Source of the DNA: Shimia litoralis
GTDB lineage: Bacteria > Pseudomonadota > Alphaproteobacteria > Rhodobacterales > Rhodobacteraceae
DNA length: 64,000 bases
Assembly (NCBI RefSeq): GCF_005518135.1
Contig: NZ_SULI01000005.1
Location: 62,001 to 126,000 of the forward strand
Direction of reading: 5' to 3'
Shown: piece after piece, positions 17,950-27,739 of the stretch
Position numbering within the stretch: position 1 is the stretch's first letter
Layout of the letters: the number at the start of each line of letters is the position of its first letter
Position numbers and translations under genes: made by a program
Notes under the pieces: generated by a model
Databases searched by the model: none
What the model was told of the DNA's origin: nothing
What the model saw: the letters and a program-made list of their open reading frames with translations, nothing else

Positions 17950-18444
17950 TTATGTGCCGGAAAACCCGCCATAGGCGCTTTGAGTGAAAATCAACGGCGC
18001 GCCCGCGTTGAGCCGCACGGTTTGAACGCGTCCCACAACAATCACATGGTCACCGCCATCGTGAATCGCGTCTGTGCGGCATTCAAAAGATGTCAAACAG
18101 TCTTGAATAACAGGTGTTTGTGTCTCGGTAAGCGTCCAGTCAACCAGATCAAACGCATCGCCACGTTTGGCAAATTCAAGCGCAAGGTCCTTTTGGTCAT
18201 CACGCAAAACGTGAATGCAAAAATGGCTGGCATGTTCAAATGCTGGGTATCTTTTTGAGTGTTTGGACGGAGACCAAAGCACCAGCGGTGGCGTGAGCGA
18301 AATTGACGAGAAACTGTTGGCGGTCATACCAACCGGGCCATCGGGGGTCTGGGCCGTCACAATGGTAACCCCAGTCGCAAAACACCCCAAGGCATCGCGA
18401 AATTCGCGGCTGTGGTCTTGGTCCGGTGTAAATGTCTTGCTCAT
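17950..18444 (-). CDS. flavin reductase domain protein
   Basis: A 164-residue flavin reductase-like (HpaC/RutF-type) protein. Visible motifs are the N-terminal FATGVTIVTA, GMTANSFSSISLTPPLVLWSP (flavin-binding) and the C-terminal GDHVIVVGRV with FTQSAYGGF. Such proteins supply reduced FMN/FAD to a partner monooxygenase. No flavin monooxygenase is adjacent, so the partner is unknown. It is a single-gene unit between the exonuclease gene and the tup genes. Confidence 0.85.
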   Translation of the reverse strand: MSKTFTPDQDHSREFRDALGCFATGVTIVTAQTPDGPVGMTANSFSSISLTPPLVLWSPSKHSKRYPAFEHASHFCIHVLRDDQKDLALEFAKRGDAFDLVDWTLTETQTPVIQDCLTSFECRTDAIHDGGDHVIVVGRVQTVRLNAGAPLIFTQSAYGGFSGT

Positions 18445-18527
18445 ATGCGATCTGTCCCGTTCGGCGCGTCAGGCCAACACGCATTTACGCGATTTTTGCA
18501 CATGTGCAAGACTGTATTCTTCAAGAC

Positions 18528-19940
18528 CTAGTTCAAATCCTCGAGCAGGCGCCCATGTTTACGCGTCTGCTGGATGACGTCTCCAAAGGTATTAAACCCG
18601 CGCGATTGCAGCATGGGGATCATCAAACACAATACTTCGGCAGTGGCCTGAGCGTCGCCAAGTGCGGTATGGCGCAGCTCTTCCGGGATGGTCACCCCAA
18701 GACGGTCACACAGTGCATCCAGCGTATGTGTTTCGCTCGCGCCAAACAGCACCGCTGACAACAATACCGTATCAATGATGGGATGATCCCATGCCAAGCC
18801 AGATGTTTTTCCGTGACGACGCAAAAATGCCATGTCAAACGGAGCGTTATGCGCCACGATCACCGCATGGTTTGAAAATGCGTGAAACTTCTCTGCTGCC
18901 TGATGGATATCTGGCGCATCGGCGACCATTTCGTCACTGACTTTGTGCACCTTGGTCGAGGCGGGCGGAATGGGCATGCCCGGGTTCACCAATTGGTTGA
19001 TCTGTTCTCTGGGGACGATTTTGCCATTCACAACACGTACCGCGCCGATTTGGACAATTTCGTCTTTGTGAGGCAACAAACCGGTTGTTTCTGTATCAAA
19101 TACCACAAAATTCAGTTTGCTGACCGGCGTGTCTTCCAAAACGTGTTCGACGTCATGGTCCATCAAGTCAAAGTCATAAATCAACGGACGCGCCGCATCA
19201 GGCGAGGCCATCGCATGGGCATCATCAATCAGAATCATATATCCGGGCGCATGCCCCAACGGCTTGAGCCGCGCATCAAATTCAAGGTTTCCGTGAATGC
19301 CCTTGGCGGTAAATGGGACATCAATGCCCGACTGAAGCAGGTCGGTGTGGGCCTCAAGCAATCCGGACTCGTCGAAATAGTCAAAGATTGACGCGTTCAG
19401 GCGCGGGTGGTGAATTTGGCTCAGGGCTTCGGCGGCTTGGGCATCGTACAGCACGATTTGGTGGGACGGGCTGACCAAAATCATCGCGACGGGGATTTCT
19501 GTCAACAGCGCGGTCAGGCGCTCTTTTTCCATCGACAGACGCGCGGTTTCGGACGCAACGGCCTCTGCGGTGTCCAGTGTTGTCTTGGTCAACTGGTGGG
19601 ATACCGCTTTGGCTGCTGGGGCCAGATCCCCCAAATACCGTGCTTGATGGGTGTCCAGCTCAAGATCTACGCCCGCATGGGCGCGGGTGCGCATGGTCGC
19701 GGCCAACCGTTCAATTGGTTTGGCGACGTTTTCATCAAACAGCAACCAAACCCCGATCATCAGGGCAATCAATCCGAAAGACGACATCACAGCCGCAAGA
19801 ATATATCCGGATGCTGGATCGTCAGCTTGGGCACGGCCATATCCATAATAGAGTGCCCCCGTGGTGATCACCACGCTGCCCAGACCCATCAATACGAAAA
19901 ACAAAAAGACCCTAAGTCGCAAGCTGAGAGAGTGAAACAT
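18528..19940 (-). CDS. membrane-anchored HAMP/PAS-like protein fused to a DEDDh exonuclease
   Basis: A 470-residue protein with two N-terminal membrane helices (about 8-30 and 45-67), a HAMP-like linker (KPIERLAATM), a coiled region and a PAS-like segment (about 145-250, TEIPVAMILVSPSHQIV). From residue 278 there is a full DnaQ-type 3'-5' exonuclease domain: FDTETTG, the HNAPFD box and the HTALGDA box carry the DEDDh residues. The layout is that of a sensor kinase with the kinase replaced by an exonuclease. It could be a membrane nuclease responding to a signal. Start TGATG overlaps the stop of the upstream gene at 19940. Confidence 0.8.
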   Translation of the reverse strand: MFHSLSLRLRVFLFFVLMGLGSVVITTGALYYGYGRAQADDPASGYILAAVMSSFGLIALMIGVWLLFDENVAKPIERLAATMRTRAHAGVDLELDTHQARYLGDLAPAAKAVSHQLTKTTLDTAEAVASETARLSMEKERLTALLTEIPVAMILVSPSHQIVLYDAQAAEALSQIHHPRLNASIFDYFDESGLLEAHTDLLQSGIDVPFTAKGIHGNLEFDARLKPLGHAPGYMILIDDAHAMASPDAARPLIYDFDLMDHDVEHVLEDTPVSKLNFVVFDTETTGLLPHKDEIVQIGAVRVVNGKIVPREQINQLVNPGMPIPPASTKVHKVSDEMVADAPDIHQAAEKFHAFSNHAVIVAHNAPFDMAFLRRHGKTSGLAWDHPIIDTVLLSAVLFGASETHTLDALCDRLGVTIPEELRHTALGDAQATAEVLCLMIPMLQSRGFNTFGDVIQQTRKHGRLLEDLN

Positions 19941-20461
19941 CAGGACACCTCGCAGATTGCTGCGAGAAGCCCGTCATCCTTTGGGACACCGACCCAGTTC
20001 GCGCCGCTGACGTTCCCACTCTCGTCAAAGCTGATGGCGTCGATCAGCGCTGCGCGTCTGGCGTTTGCGCAATCTGCGAGGACACCAATTTTATTGACGG
20101 GTGACCAGCGGCCAAAATAATAGACATCCGCGATGCGTTGATCGGGCAGGGCAGGGTGTGTTTGCAGCGACAAGGTATCCACCGCGACGAACCGCTCAAC
20201 ATAGGGTCGCACATATGTCCAAGGCCGATAGAATGATTGATTTTCAATGGTTTCGGAAATGACCAGACCCTCGGGCAGGGCCGCCTTGGTCCGTGGATAC
20301 CATCCGTATTCGTTCGAAATCGTGGTGACGATCATGGCCGCACCAGCGGCCACAGGGGTAAACCATTTTGGCAGGCGTCCTCCTACGATCCGATTCAACA
20401 ACAGAACCATACCCGCCGCAGCAAAGGCGGCCGCGATGGTCGCAACCAATTCCAAAAACAT
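19940..20461 (-). CDS. hypothetical membrane protein
   Basis: A 173-residue protein with two hydrophobic segments at the N-terminus (about 4-24 and 34-50) and a soluble C-terminal part. No family was recognised. It lies between the DUF294 protein and the exonuclease fusion, and its stop overlaps the exonuclease start (TGATG), so it is likely co-translated with it. A GC hairpin (GGGGGC/GCCCCC, 20501-20523) separates it from the DUF294 gene. Confidence 0.7.
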   Translation of the reverse strand: MFLELVATIAAAFAAAGMVLLLNRIVGGRLPKWFTPVAAGAAMIVTTISNEYGWYPRTKAALPEGLVISETIENQSFYRPWTYVRPYVERFVAVDTLSLQTHPALPDQRIADVYYFGRWSPVNKIGVLADCANARRAALIDAISFDESGNVSGANWVGVPKDDGLLAAICEVS

Positions 20462-20531
20462 GTTTTCTCCTCCTCAAAAGCCCTCTGGTTTGGGGCTCGT
20501 GGGGGCTCAGATACTGGGCCCCCAAATATTA

Positions 20532-22355
20532 TTAGCTCAGCATGCCACGCCCGTGTCCAATTGCGGATTGCAGGGTTTTCACCACCACAAATGCATCCCG
20601 AAGGTGGCTGCGTTCAAAGTCCGAAAGGCTGGATGGCCGCAAATAGTTGTCGGGGGCTTGGCCTTGCTTGATCAATTCCGCTTGGTGTTGAAGACGGGTT
20701 TCCGCAATCAAATCATAGGCATCCAGCAGGTCCGCAGCGCCAGATCGGCTTAGGACATTGCTCTTTTCAGCGGCTTCAAGGCGGGCGCGGGTGTTGACTT
20801 CGCCAAGCTGACCTTGCAGCGCATATATCCGACCCAAGTCAACGATGGGCACCACGCCGTTATGCTTCATATCCAGTTGGTTTTTGTGTTCACCTGACCG
20901 GATCGTGGCAAAGCCGCGCAACAACCCCAGTGGCGGGGTGTGCTTAAGCGAATTGCTGATCATATGGGCCACAAAAATGGAATTCTTACTGGCTGCCCCG
21001 AGCGTATTTTGATTTAGGTCTTCAAACAGGCTTGCCGTGCCGCCGATCGGTCGCAAATCAAACATGACGCTGGCGAGCATTTGTGCCTCGGGGTCTGGCT
21101 TGGCGATCCAGCGTTGGAAATACTGCTTCCAGACAGACAGCGGCTGACACCAGCGCGGATTTGTGGCCATCATGTCGCCGGGGCAATACACATAGCCACA
21201 GACATCCAGCCCATCACACACGAATTTGGCCAGATCAGCGAAATAGGCCATGTGGTCCTGAGTGGCCGCGTCATCCAGAATGAGACAATTGTCTTGGTCG
21301 CTGACACCGGTTTGTTCTTGCCGGCCTTGGGATCCACACGCCAGCCACAGATAGGGAACAGGTGGCGCGCCGAGCTCTTTTTCGGCCAACGACAACAGGC
21401 GCCGCGTTGCCGTATCTGCGATATCAGTGATCAGGCGTGTCACGATTTCGTGGCGGTTTCCCCCTGCAACCAGTTGCACCAGAAGCTTGGGAATACGTGC
21501 GGTGACCACGGCCATTTCTTGTGCTGTGTTGGCATGCGCAATTTCTGCAACCAATTCGGCAGAGGATACGGCTTGGAAGCGGGTCAAATCCGTTTGGGTG
21601 ACAATGCCCACCAATTTGCCAGCTTCAACGATCGGGATATGCCCGATCTTATGTTCCATCATCGCATGCAGCACATCCGAGCCAATGGCCGAGGGCGAGA
21701 GCGTCAACGGGTTCGATGTCATGACGTCGCGGACAGGGGTCGTGACGGGGCGTGCCTCTGCCAGAACTTTGCCAGACAAATCGCGGGTTGTCAGAATGCC
21801 TTCTAGGGTGTGATCCGATGTCACGCAGACCGAAGAGATTTTCTTGTCGCGCATGATCTGCGCAGCCGTCTGCACGGTATCATCGGCGGCGCATGTCATC
21901 GGGGCGCGCGCCATCAAGGTTTCCACACGGCTGGTGGCCAGATCGTTGCCACGGGGGCTTTCGCCGCGTGAACGATCAAAGAATTTGCGCACTGTGTCAT
22001 GCGCGGCGATCAGCGCCTTAAAGGCGGCGGGGGGCAGGACAAGCAAAATGGAATGTTCGTCAGCGCGCGCGCTGGTCACAGCTTTGCCGTCTCGCAATAG
22101 GCCACGTTCGCCAAATGAATTCCGCAGGGCAAGATGGGAAACAACCACATCGTTTGCGTCAGTGATTTCGATCATGCCCTCATAGATGATGAATAATCCA
22201 CGCAGGGTTTCACCAACCTCGTAAACCGAGAAATCTTTCTCAAGTTCCCAAGCTTCGAATTGTGTCGACAGCGACGTCAGCGTCTCCAGAGACAGCGTAT
22301 CGTAAGGGTGGACGGACTTGAGGAACCGTATGATTTTATCTTGAGAAAGCGGCAT
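20532..22355 (-). CDS. cNMP-binding/CBS/DUF294 nucleotidyltransferase-like protein
   Basis: A 607-residue signalling protein. It has a cyclic-nucleotide-binding-type domain (about 15-120, ALRNSFGERGLL), a pair of CBS domains (about 155-275, MTSNPLTLSPSAIG) and a DUF294 nucleotidyltransferase-like region with LACGSQGRQEQTGVSDQDN near residue 340, then the DUF294 C-terminal domain. CBS pairs usually sense adenine nucleotides. It follows the actP-like symporter, separated by a strong terminator. In many proteobacteria this combination accompanies acetate/SSS symporters, so a role in regulating acetate uptake or metabolism is likely. Confidence 0.85.
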   Translation of the reverse strand: MPLSQDKIIRFLKSVHPYDTLSLETLTSLSTQFEAWELEKDFSVYEVGETLRGLFIIYEGMIEITDANDVVVSHLALRNSFGERGLLRDGKAVTSARADEHSILLVLPPAAFKALIAAHDTVRKFFDRSRGESPRGNDLATSRVETLMARAPMTCAADDTVQTAAQIMRDKKISSVCVTSDHTLEGILTTRDLSGKVLAEARPVTTPVRDVMTSNPLTLSPSAIGSDVLHAMMEHKIGHIPIVEAGKLVGIVTQTDLTRFQAVSSAELVAEIAHANTAQEMAVVTARIPKLLVQLVAGGNRHEIVTRLITDIADTATRRLLSLAEKELGAPPVPYLWLACGSQGRQEQTGVSDQDNCLILDDAATQDHMAYFADLAKFVCDGLDVCGYVYCPGDMMATNPRWCQPLSVWKQYFQRWIAKPDPEAQMLASVMFDLRPIGGTASLFEDLNQNTLGAASKNSIFVAHMISNSLKHTPPLGLLRGFATIRSGEHKNQLDMKHNGVVPIVDLGRIYALQGQLGEVNTRARLEAAEKSNVLSRSGAADLLDAYDLIAETRLQHQAELIKQGQAPDNYLRPSSLSDFERSHLRDAFVVVKTLQSAIGHGRGMLS

Positions 22356-22377
22356 GGGACTCTACCCGAATTAGAAC

Positions 22378-22412
22378 AAAAAAGTCCCGTTCGATATGCA
22401 CCGAACGGGACC
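22378..22412 (-). terminator. Rho-independent terminator after the actP-like gene
   Basis: A perfect 10-bp stem (GTCCCGTTCG at 22384-22393, CGAACGGGAC at 22402-22411) followed on the minus strand by a run of T residues. It closes the acs-adk-DUF4212-actP run, so the DUF294 gene would depend on readthrough or on its own promoter. Confidence 0.9.
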
Positions 22413-22465
22413 AGATTTAAAGATGGCGGGCAGTCGCAGGGATGCATCTGCCCGACCAAAACACC

Positions 22466-24253
22466 TTAGTGATCCTGAGCTTCACCAGCACCTTTAGGAA
22501 CACGTACGCTTTCCACCAAGTCTTTGATGTGCTGCGGTGTTGGTTTGGTCATGCCTGTCACGATGTAAGCAACCGCAAAGTTGATCATCGCGCCAATCGC
22601 ACCGAACGATGTCGATTTGATTGTGCCCAACAACGGATCAGCATCTGTGAAGCTGTTGGTGCCTGGAACAAAGAACCAGCCTTTGTGCAGGAAGATATAG
22701 ACCAACGTCACACCCAGACCAGCCAACATACCGGCAACAGCGCCTGTGTTGTTGATCTTGGTGCTGAAGATACCCATCATCAGAGCCGGGAAGATCGACG
22801 CAGCAGCCAAACCAAAGGCAAGAGCCACGGTTTGCGCAGCGAAGCCCGGAGGGTTAAGCCCCAGATAGGTTGCAACAGCGATGGCCACAGCCATAGCGAT
22901 ACGTGCCGACAAAAGTTCGCCTTTTTCCGAAATATTCGGGTTCAAGGAACCTTTGATAAGGTCGTGAGACACAGCAGACGAGATCGCCAACAGCAAACCA
23001 GCAGCCGTTGACAGAGCAGCCGCAAGACCACCCGCAGCCACAAGACCGATCACCCAGCTAGGCAGGTTCGCAATCTCGGGGTTGGCCAGAACCAAGATGT
23101 CACGGTTGAACTTGGTCAGCTCGTTACCGGTCCAGCCTTTTTCAGCGGCCATTGCTTGCATGTCAGCATTCTTGTCGTTGTAATACTGAATTTTGCCGTC
23201 GCCGTTCTTGTCTTCCCAGTCAAGCAGACCGGTTTTTTGCCAAGTGGCCATCCAGTCGTAACGCTTTTCTTCTTCGATCTGTTGCGTTGTCACAGCACCA
23301 CCTTCGATGCCGCCATTTGGCCACATCATGTCAGAGATGTTGAGACGCGCCATCGCACCAACAGCAGGAGCCGTCAGATACAGCAGAGCGATGAACACAA
23401 GTGCCCAACCAGCAGACCAACGAGCATCAGCAACGCGTGGCACTGTGAAGAAGCGCATGATCACGTGTGGCAGACCCGCAGTACCGATCATCAGCGACAA
23501 GGTGAACAGAACCATGTTCAACGTATCGGCGTGATGTGTTGTGTACTCGTTAAAGCCCAACTCGGTGACAATCGCGTCCAGTTTCGCCAAAAGAGGCTCG
23601 CCAGAAGCAACGTGATCGCCAAACAGACCCAACGCAGGGATCGGGTTGCCTGTCAGTTGCAGCGAGATGAAGATGGCCGGAATGGTGTAGGCCATGATCA
23701 GCACAACGTACTGAGCAACCTGTGTATATGTTACACCTTTCATGCCGCCGAACACCGCATATGCAAATACCACACATGCACCGATCAACAGACCGGTTGT
23801 GTTGGATACTTCCAAGAAGCGACCAAAGGCAACGCCAACACCCGTCATCTGACCGATCACATATGTGGTCGAAGCCACGATCAAGCAGACAACAGCCACA
23901 AGGCGCGCTGTTGGAGAGTAAAAACGGTCGCCAATGAATTCGGACACTGTGAATTTGCCAAACTTACGCAGATAAGGCGCAAGCAACAGAGCCAAAAGCA
24001 CATAACCGCCGGTCCAGCCCATCAAGAAAGACGAGTTGTCATAGCCGGTAAAGGCGATAAGGCCAGCCATCGAGATGAACGATGCCGCTGACATCCAGTC
24101 AGCCGCAGTCGCCATACCGTTGGTGACAGGGTGAACGCCGCGACCCGCAGCGTAAAATTCTGATGTGGAACCCGCACGGGCCCAAATCGCGATACCGATG
24201 TAAAGCGCAAAAGATGCGCCAACAAACAGTAGGTTAATCGTAAACTGATCCAT
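22466..24253 (-). CDS. actP: sodium:solute symporter, acetate permease ActP-like
   Basis: A 595-residue SSS-family symporter of the VC_2705/ActP-like group, with about 13 predicted membrane helices and the signatures AAGRGVHPVTNGMATAADWMS and SLMIGTAGLPHVIMRF. It would take up acetate or another short monocarboxylate with Na+. Between two helices there is an extra soluble loop (about residues 330-395) with an EF-hand-like sequence DKNGDGKIQYYN (23177-23212). The gene directly follows the DUF4212 partner. The exact substrate is inferred from neighbours acs and adk. Confidence 0.88.
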   Translation of the reverse strand: MDQFTINLLFVGASFALYIGIAIWARAGSTSEFYAAGRGVHPVTNGMATAADWMSAASFISMAGLIAFTGYDNSSFLMGWTGGYVLLALLLAPYLRKFGKFTVSEFIGDRFYSPTARLVAVVCLIVASTTYVIGQMTGVGVAFGRFLEVSNTTGLLIGACVVFAYAVFGGMKGVTYTQVAQYVVLIMAYTIPAIFISLQLTGNPIPALGLFGDHVASGEPLLAKLDAIVTELGFNEYTTHHADTLNMVLFTLSLMIGTAGLPHVIMRFFTVPRVADARWSAGWALVFIALLYLTAPAVGAMARLNISDMMWPNGGIEGGAVTTQQIEEEKRYDWMATWQKTGLLDWEDKNGDGKIQYYNDKNADMQAMAAEKGWTGNELTKFNRDILVLANPEIANLPSWVIGLVAAGGLAAALSTAAGLLLAISSAVSHDLIKGSLNPNISEKGELLSARIAMAVAIAVATYLGLNPPGFAAQTVALAFGLAAASIFPALMMGIFSTKINNTGAVAGMLAGLGVTLVYIFLHKGWFFVPGTNSFTDADPLLGTIKSTSFGAIGAMINFAVAYIVTGMTKPTPQHIKDLVESVRVPKGAGEAQDH

Positions 24254-24267
24254 CTGTCCCTAGGTCC

Positions 24268-24528
24268 TTATTCTTCGCTGACGCCGTGTTCGGCATCCAG
24301 CTTGTTCATCCGCCAGGCGTAGAAGAAAATCAGCGCCAGAAAGACCAGAATTGAACCTTGTTGGGCGAACCAGAAGCCCAGATCGGTTCCGCCAACGGCG
24401 ATGCCGCTGAGCATTGGACGCAGCAAAATGCCGAACCCGAAAGATACCAGCGCCCAAATTACGAGGCTGATCAAGATAATCCGCACATTGGCAGACCAGT
24501 ATGCATTGTTGGATGAGTCGTCGGCCAT
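24268..24528 (-). CDS. DUF4212 small membrane protein, symporter partner
   Basis: An 86-residue protein with two membrane helices (about 14-34 and 50-68) and a short charged tail. It is of the DUF4212 family that is encoded immediately upstream of VC_2705-type solute symporters. It lies 14 bases before the actP-like gene, so the two are almost certainly co-expressed. An accessory or stability role is likely; the mechanism is not established. Confidence 0.88.
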   Translation of the reverse strand: MADDSSNNAYWSANVRIILISLVIWALVSFGFGILLRPMLSGIAVGGTDLGFWFAQQGSILVFLALIFFYAWRMNKLDAEHGVSEE

Positions 24529-24604
24529 ATTGGCTCCTCCCTCTTTTCCGTTTCCTCTATAAACCCGCGGCCTAAAACACAGACCGTGGGCTTACCCTTC
24601 CCCC

Positions 24605-25288
24605 TTACGCGGTTGCCTTTTTGACAATCGCGTTCAGATTTCCTGCAATCGCATCAATATCGCCCATGGCGTCGATCCGTTGCAGAGCGCCCTTGCCGTC
24701 GTAATAGGCAATGAGCGGTGCTGTTTGTGCGTGATAGGCCTCAAGGCGGCTTGCCACGGTTTCAGCATTGTCGTCGGCACGGCGTTTCATGTCCGTCCCG
24801 CCGCATTTGTCACAGACGCCGTCTTTGGCGGGCTGCTTGAATGTGTCGTGAAAACCTTCGCCACAATTGCCGCAGGTATAGCGGCCCGAAATGCGCGTCA
24901 CCATGGCGGCGTCTTGCACATCAAGGCTGATGGCGGCGTTGATTTTTTGACCACTTTCGGCCAGCAAATCGTCCAGTGCCTCGGCCTGAACTGTGGTGCG
25001 TGGGAACCCGTCAAGGATCACACCTTTGGCACAGTCAGCATCGGCAAGACGATCGCGCAGGATGTTGATGACGATCTCGTCACTGACCAGATCGCCAGCT
25101 TCCATGACGGCCTTGGCGGCAAGTCCTGCCTCGGTGCCAGCGGCAACCGCTGCGCGGAGCAAATCGCCTGTGGACAATTGAACCAAGCCAAATGTGTCTT
25201 CGAGCATGCGCGCTTGGGTGCCTTTGCCGGCCCCGGGGGGGCCAAGCAAAATAAGAACGGGCGCGGTGTTTTGTGCTGTGTCTAGCAT
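24605..25288 (-). CDS. adk: adenylate kinase with zinc-type lid
   Basis: A 227-residue adenylate kinase (AMP + ATP to 2 ADP). The P-loop is GPPGAGKGT near residue 16. The mobile lid carries the four-Cys cluster CGNCG...CDKCG near residues 137-160, which replaces the all-polar lid of enteric Adk. It starts 8 bases after the acs stop. Acs produces AMP, so pairing it with Adk returns AMP to the ADP pool. A second adk in the ribosomal-protein region is usual in this group but cannot be checked here. Confidence 0.95.
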   Translation of the reverse strand: MLDTAQNTAPVLILLGPPGAGKGTQARMLEDTFGLVQLSTGDLLRAAVAAGTEAGLAAKAVMEAGDLVSDEIVINILRDRLADADCAKGVILDGFPRTTVQAEALDDLLAESGQKINAAISLDVQDAAMVTRISGRYTCGNCGEGFHDTFKQPAKDGVCDKCGGTDMKRRADDNAETVASRLEAYHAQTAPLIAYYDGKGALQRIDAMGDIDAIAGNLNAIVKKATA

Positions 25289-25295
25289 TGTGCGC

Positions 25296-27260
25296 TTATC
25301 CTTTGTTCATGCGGTTTTCGATCAGGTCATCGACCACGCCCGGCTCGGCGAGGGTCGATGTATCGCCCAGCGACCCAAAGTCGTCCTCGGCGATTTTGCG
25401 CAGAATGCGGCGCATGATTTTACCCGAACGTGTTTTGGGCAGGCCAGGGGCCCATTGGATCAGATCAGGCGAAGCGATTGGCCCGATTTCGGTGCGAACC
25501 CAAGTGCGCAATTCCTTGGTCAACTCGTCTGATGGCTCTACGCCGTTCATCAAAGTGACATAGCAATAGATGCCTTGGCCTTTGATATCATGGGGGTATC
25601 CGACCACGGCGGCTTCGGCGACTTTGGCGTGAGCCACAAGCGCGCTTTCGACTTCGGCGGTGCCCATGCGGTGGCCAGAGACGTTGATCACGTCATCAAC
25701 GCGACCGGTGATCCAGTAATCGCCATCTTCATCGCGCTTACAGCCGTCACCTGCAAAATAATAGCCTTTGTAATCCGAGAAATAGGTTTTCTCGAACCGC
25801 TCATGATCGCCCCAAACTGTGCGCATCTGGCTTGGCCAGCTGTCTTTGAGACACAGAACACCTTCGCATGGGTACGTGTGAATTTCCTCGCCAGAGTGTG
25901 GATCAAGCACAACGGTCTGTACACCAAAGAACGGCTTCATCGCCGATCCGGGCTTAGTGGCATGTGCGCCGGGCAGGGGTGTCAACAAGTGACCACCGGT
26001 TTCGGTTTGCCACCATGTGTCGACGATGGGGCAGCGTCCGCCACCGACAACGTCGTTGTACCAGTTCCATGCTTCGGGGTTGATCGGCTCGCCGACCGTG
26101 CCAAGAATACGCAGCGAAGACAGATCACAAGATTCCACAAAGCTGTTGCCTTGGCCCATCAGAGCGCGCAGGGCCGTTGGTGCCGTATAGAATTGGTTCA
26201 CTTTGTGCTTTTCGCACACCTGCCAGAAACGGCTTGCGTCTGGATAGGTGGGCACGCCTTCAAACATCAAAGTCGTCGCGCCATTTGCCAGCGGACCATA
26301 CACGATATAGCTGTGTCCGGTGACCCAGCCCACGTCAGCGGTACACCAAAAGATGTCGTCCTCTTTATAATCAAAGACATATTCGTGGGTCATGCTGGCA
26401 AATACCAGATACCCGCCCGAGCAATGCACAACGCCCTTTGGCTGGCCGGTAGAGCCGGATGTATACAGAATAAACAGCGGATCTTCGGCGTTCATTTCAG
26501 CGGGCGTATGGAATTCGTCGGCTTCCAGCGCCATTTCGTTGTAATCAAAGTCACGACCGTCAACCCAAGTGGTTTGACCACCTGTGCGCTTCACCACCAG
26601 ACATTTGACTGAGTCTTTGGTGTGCAGCAACGCAGCATCTGCGTTGGATTTCAAAGGTGTCTGGCGACCACCGCGCGGGGCATAGTCTGCGGTAATCAGA
26701 ACCTTGGCATCCGAGCCGTTGATCCGTGCAGACAGCGCGTCCGGGCTAAAGCCAGCAAAGACGATAGAATGGATAGCACCGATGCGTGCACAGGCCAGCA
26801 TTGCATAGGCGGCTTCGGGGATCATCGGAAGATAGAGCACGACGCGGTCGCCTTTGCGTACGCCCATATCTTCAAGGATATTGGACATGCGGCAGACACG
26901 GCGGTGCAGCTCTTTATAAGTGATGTGCTGTGCGGGTTCTTCGGGGTTGTCTGGCTCGAAAATGATTGCTGTTTTGTCGCCGCGCGTTTTCAAGTGGCGG
27001 TCAATACAGTTTGCGGCAACGTTCAATGTACCGTCTTCAAACCATTTGATCGAGACATTGCCCGGTTCAAAGCTTGTGTTTTTGACTTTGGTAAAAGGCT
27101 TGATCCAGTCGATCCGCTTGCCATGCTCTCCCCAGAATGCCTCCGGATCCGAAATCGAGGCCTCATACATTGCGTCATAAGTTGCTTCGTTTGCGTGTGC
27201 ATTGGCAACAAGGTCGCTTGATGGTGGATATGTCGGGTTAGCGGTATTTTCGGATGACAT
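25296..27260 (-). CDS. acs: acetyl-CoA synthetase, AMP-forming
   Basis: A 654-residue ANL-superfamily ligase that makes acetyl-CoA from acetate, CoA and ATP. Motifs are [15 protein letters not shown] (AMP-binding), [43 protein letters not shown] and the catalytic acetylatable Lys in [11 protein letters not shown] near the C-terminus. The start at 27260 was chosen because GGAGGAG lies just upstream; an ATG at 27314 would add 18 non-conserved residues. First gene of the acs-adk-DUF4212-actP unit. Confidence 0.96.
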   Translation of the reverse strand: MSSENTANPTYPPSSDLVANAHANEATYDAMYEASISDPEAFWGEHGKRIDWIKPFTKVKNTSFEPGNVSIKWFEDGTLNVAANCIDRHLKTRGDKTAIIFEPDNPEEPAQHITYKELHRRVCRMSNILEDMGVRKGDRVVLYLPMIPEAAYAMLACARIGAIHSIVFAGFSPDALSARINGSDAKVLITADYAPRGGRQTPLKSNADAALLHTKDSVKCLVVKRTGGQTTWVDGRDFDYNEMALEADEFHTPAEMNAEDPLFILYTSGSTGQPKGVVHCSGGYLVFASMTHEYVFDYKEDDIFWCTADVGWVTGHSYIVYGPLANGATTLMFEGVPTYPDASRFWQVCEKHKVNQFYTAPTALRALMGQGNSFVESCDLSSLRILGTVGEPINPEAWNWYNDVVGGGRCPIVDTWWQTETGGHLLTPLPGAHATKPGSAMKPFFGVQTVVLDPHSGEEIHTYPCEGVLCLKDSWPSQMRTVWGDHERFEKTYFSDYKGYYFAGDGCKRDEDGDYWITGRVDDVINVSGHRMGTAEVESALVAHAKVAEAAVVGYPHDIKGQGIYCYVTLMNGVEPSDELTKELRTWVRTEIGPIASPDLIQWAPGLPKTRSGKIMRRILRKIAEDDFGSLGDTSTLAEPGVVDDLIENRMNKG

Positions 27261-27739
27261 TGAGGCTCCTCCCTCTAGGTACAGTAATGAACTTTGCAGG
27301 AACAGACGCCCCACAGAGTATTATCCGGCTCGCTAAGGATCATAGGGCGTGTTGAAAATAATGAAATAACCCACAGAAACGTAACAAAGTTTTTGTAAAT
27401 ATTTTTCCATCTGGTTTGTGTATTTTGTAAATTTTTTTGACTTTGCTGAAAATATCGTTTGAAAGCAATGTGTTGTTTGCAGACGAAGAATGCACAGTTT
27501 TTGTGTTAGGCCGCATAATCACATTCCTACCCAATATTGCGTAGGTGTGACAAATTGTTTCGGTATGCGGTTGTATACAGAAAATTCAAACCCATCAGAC
27601 TTGCACCGACCGATTTGCGACTCGTGCATAAGGTGTCTGCGGTGTGAGGGGGCCAAGATATTACACCGCACCCCAAGAAAATTGAGGTGCGGTGTTTCAG
27701 GCGTTTTTAGGGTCGTCGTGGTGCCGATGGGCGCATGGC
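27261..27739. promoter_or_regulatory. A+T-rich control region of acs with direct repeats
   Basis: About 480 bases without a gene. The section 27340-27480 is very A+T-rich and has two near-identical copies of TTTTGTAAATWTTTTT, at 27391 and 27423. The 32-base spacing is three DNA turns. Similar TTTGCAAA/TTTGTAAA boxes are bound by RamB/ScfR-type acetate regulators. A stem ACACCGCACC/GGTGCGGTGT (27663-27695) follows the end of the 3-hydroxyacyl-CoA dehydrogenase gene and may act as its terminator, although it lacks a T run on that strand. Confidence 0.5.
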
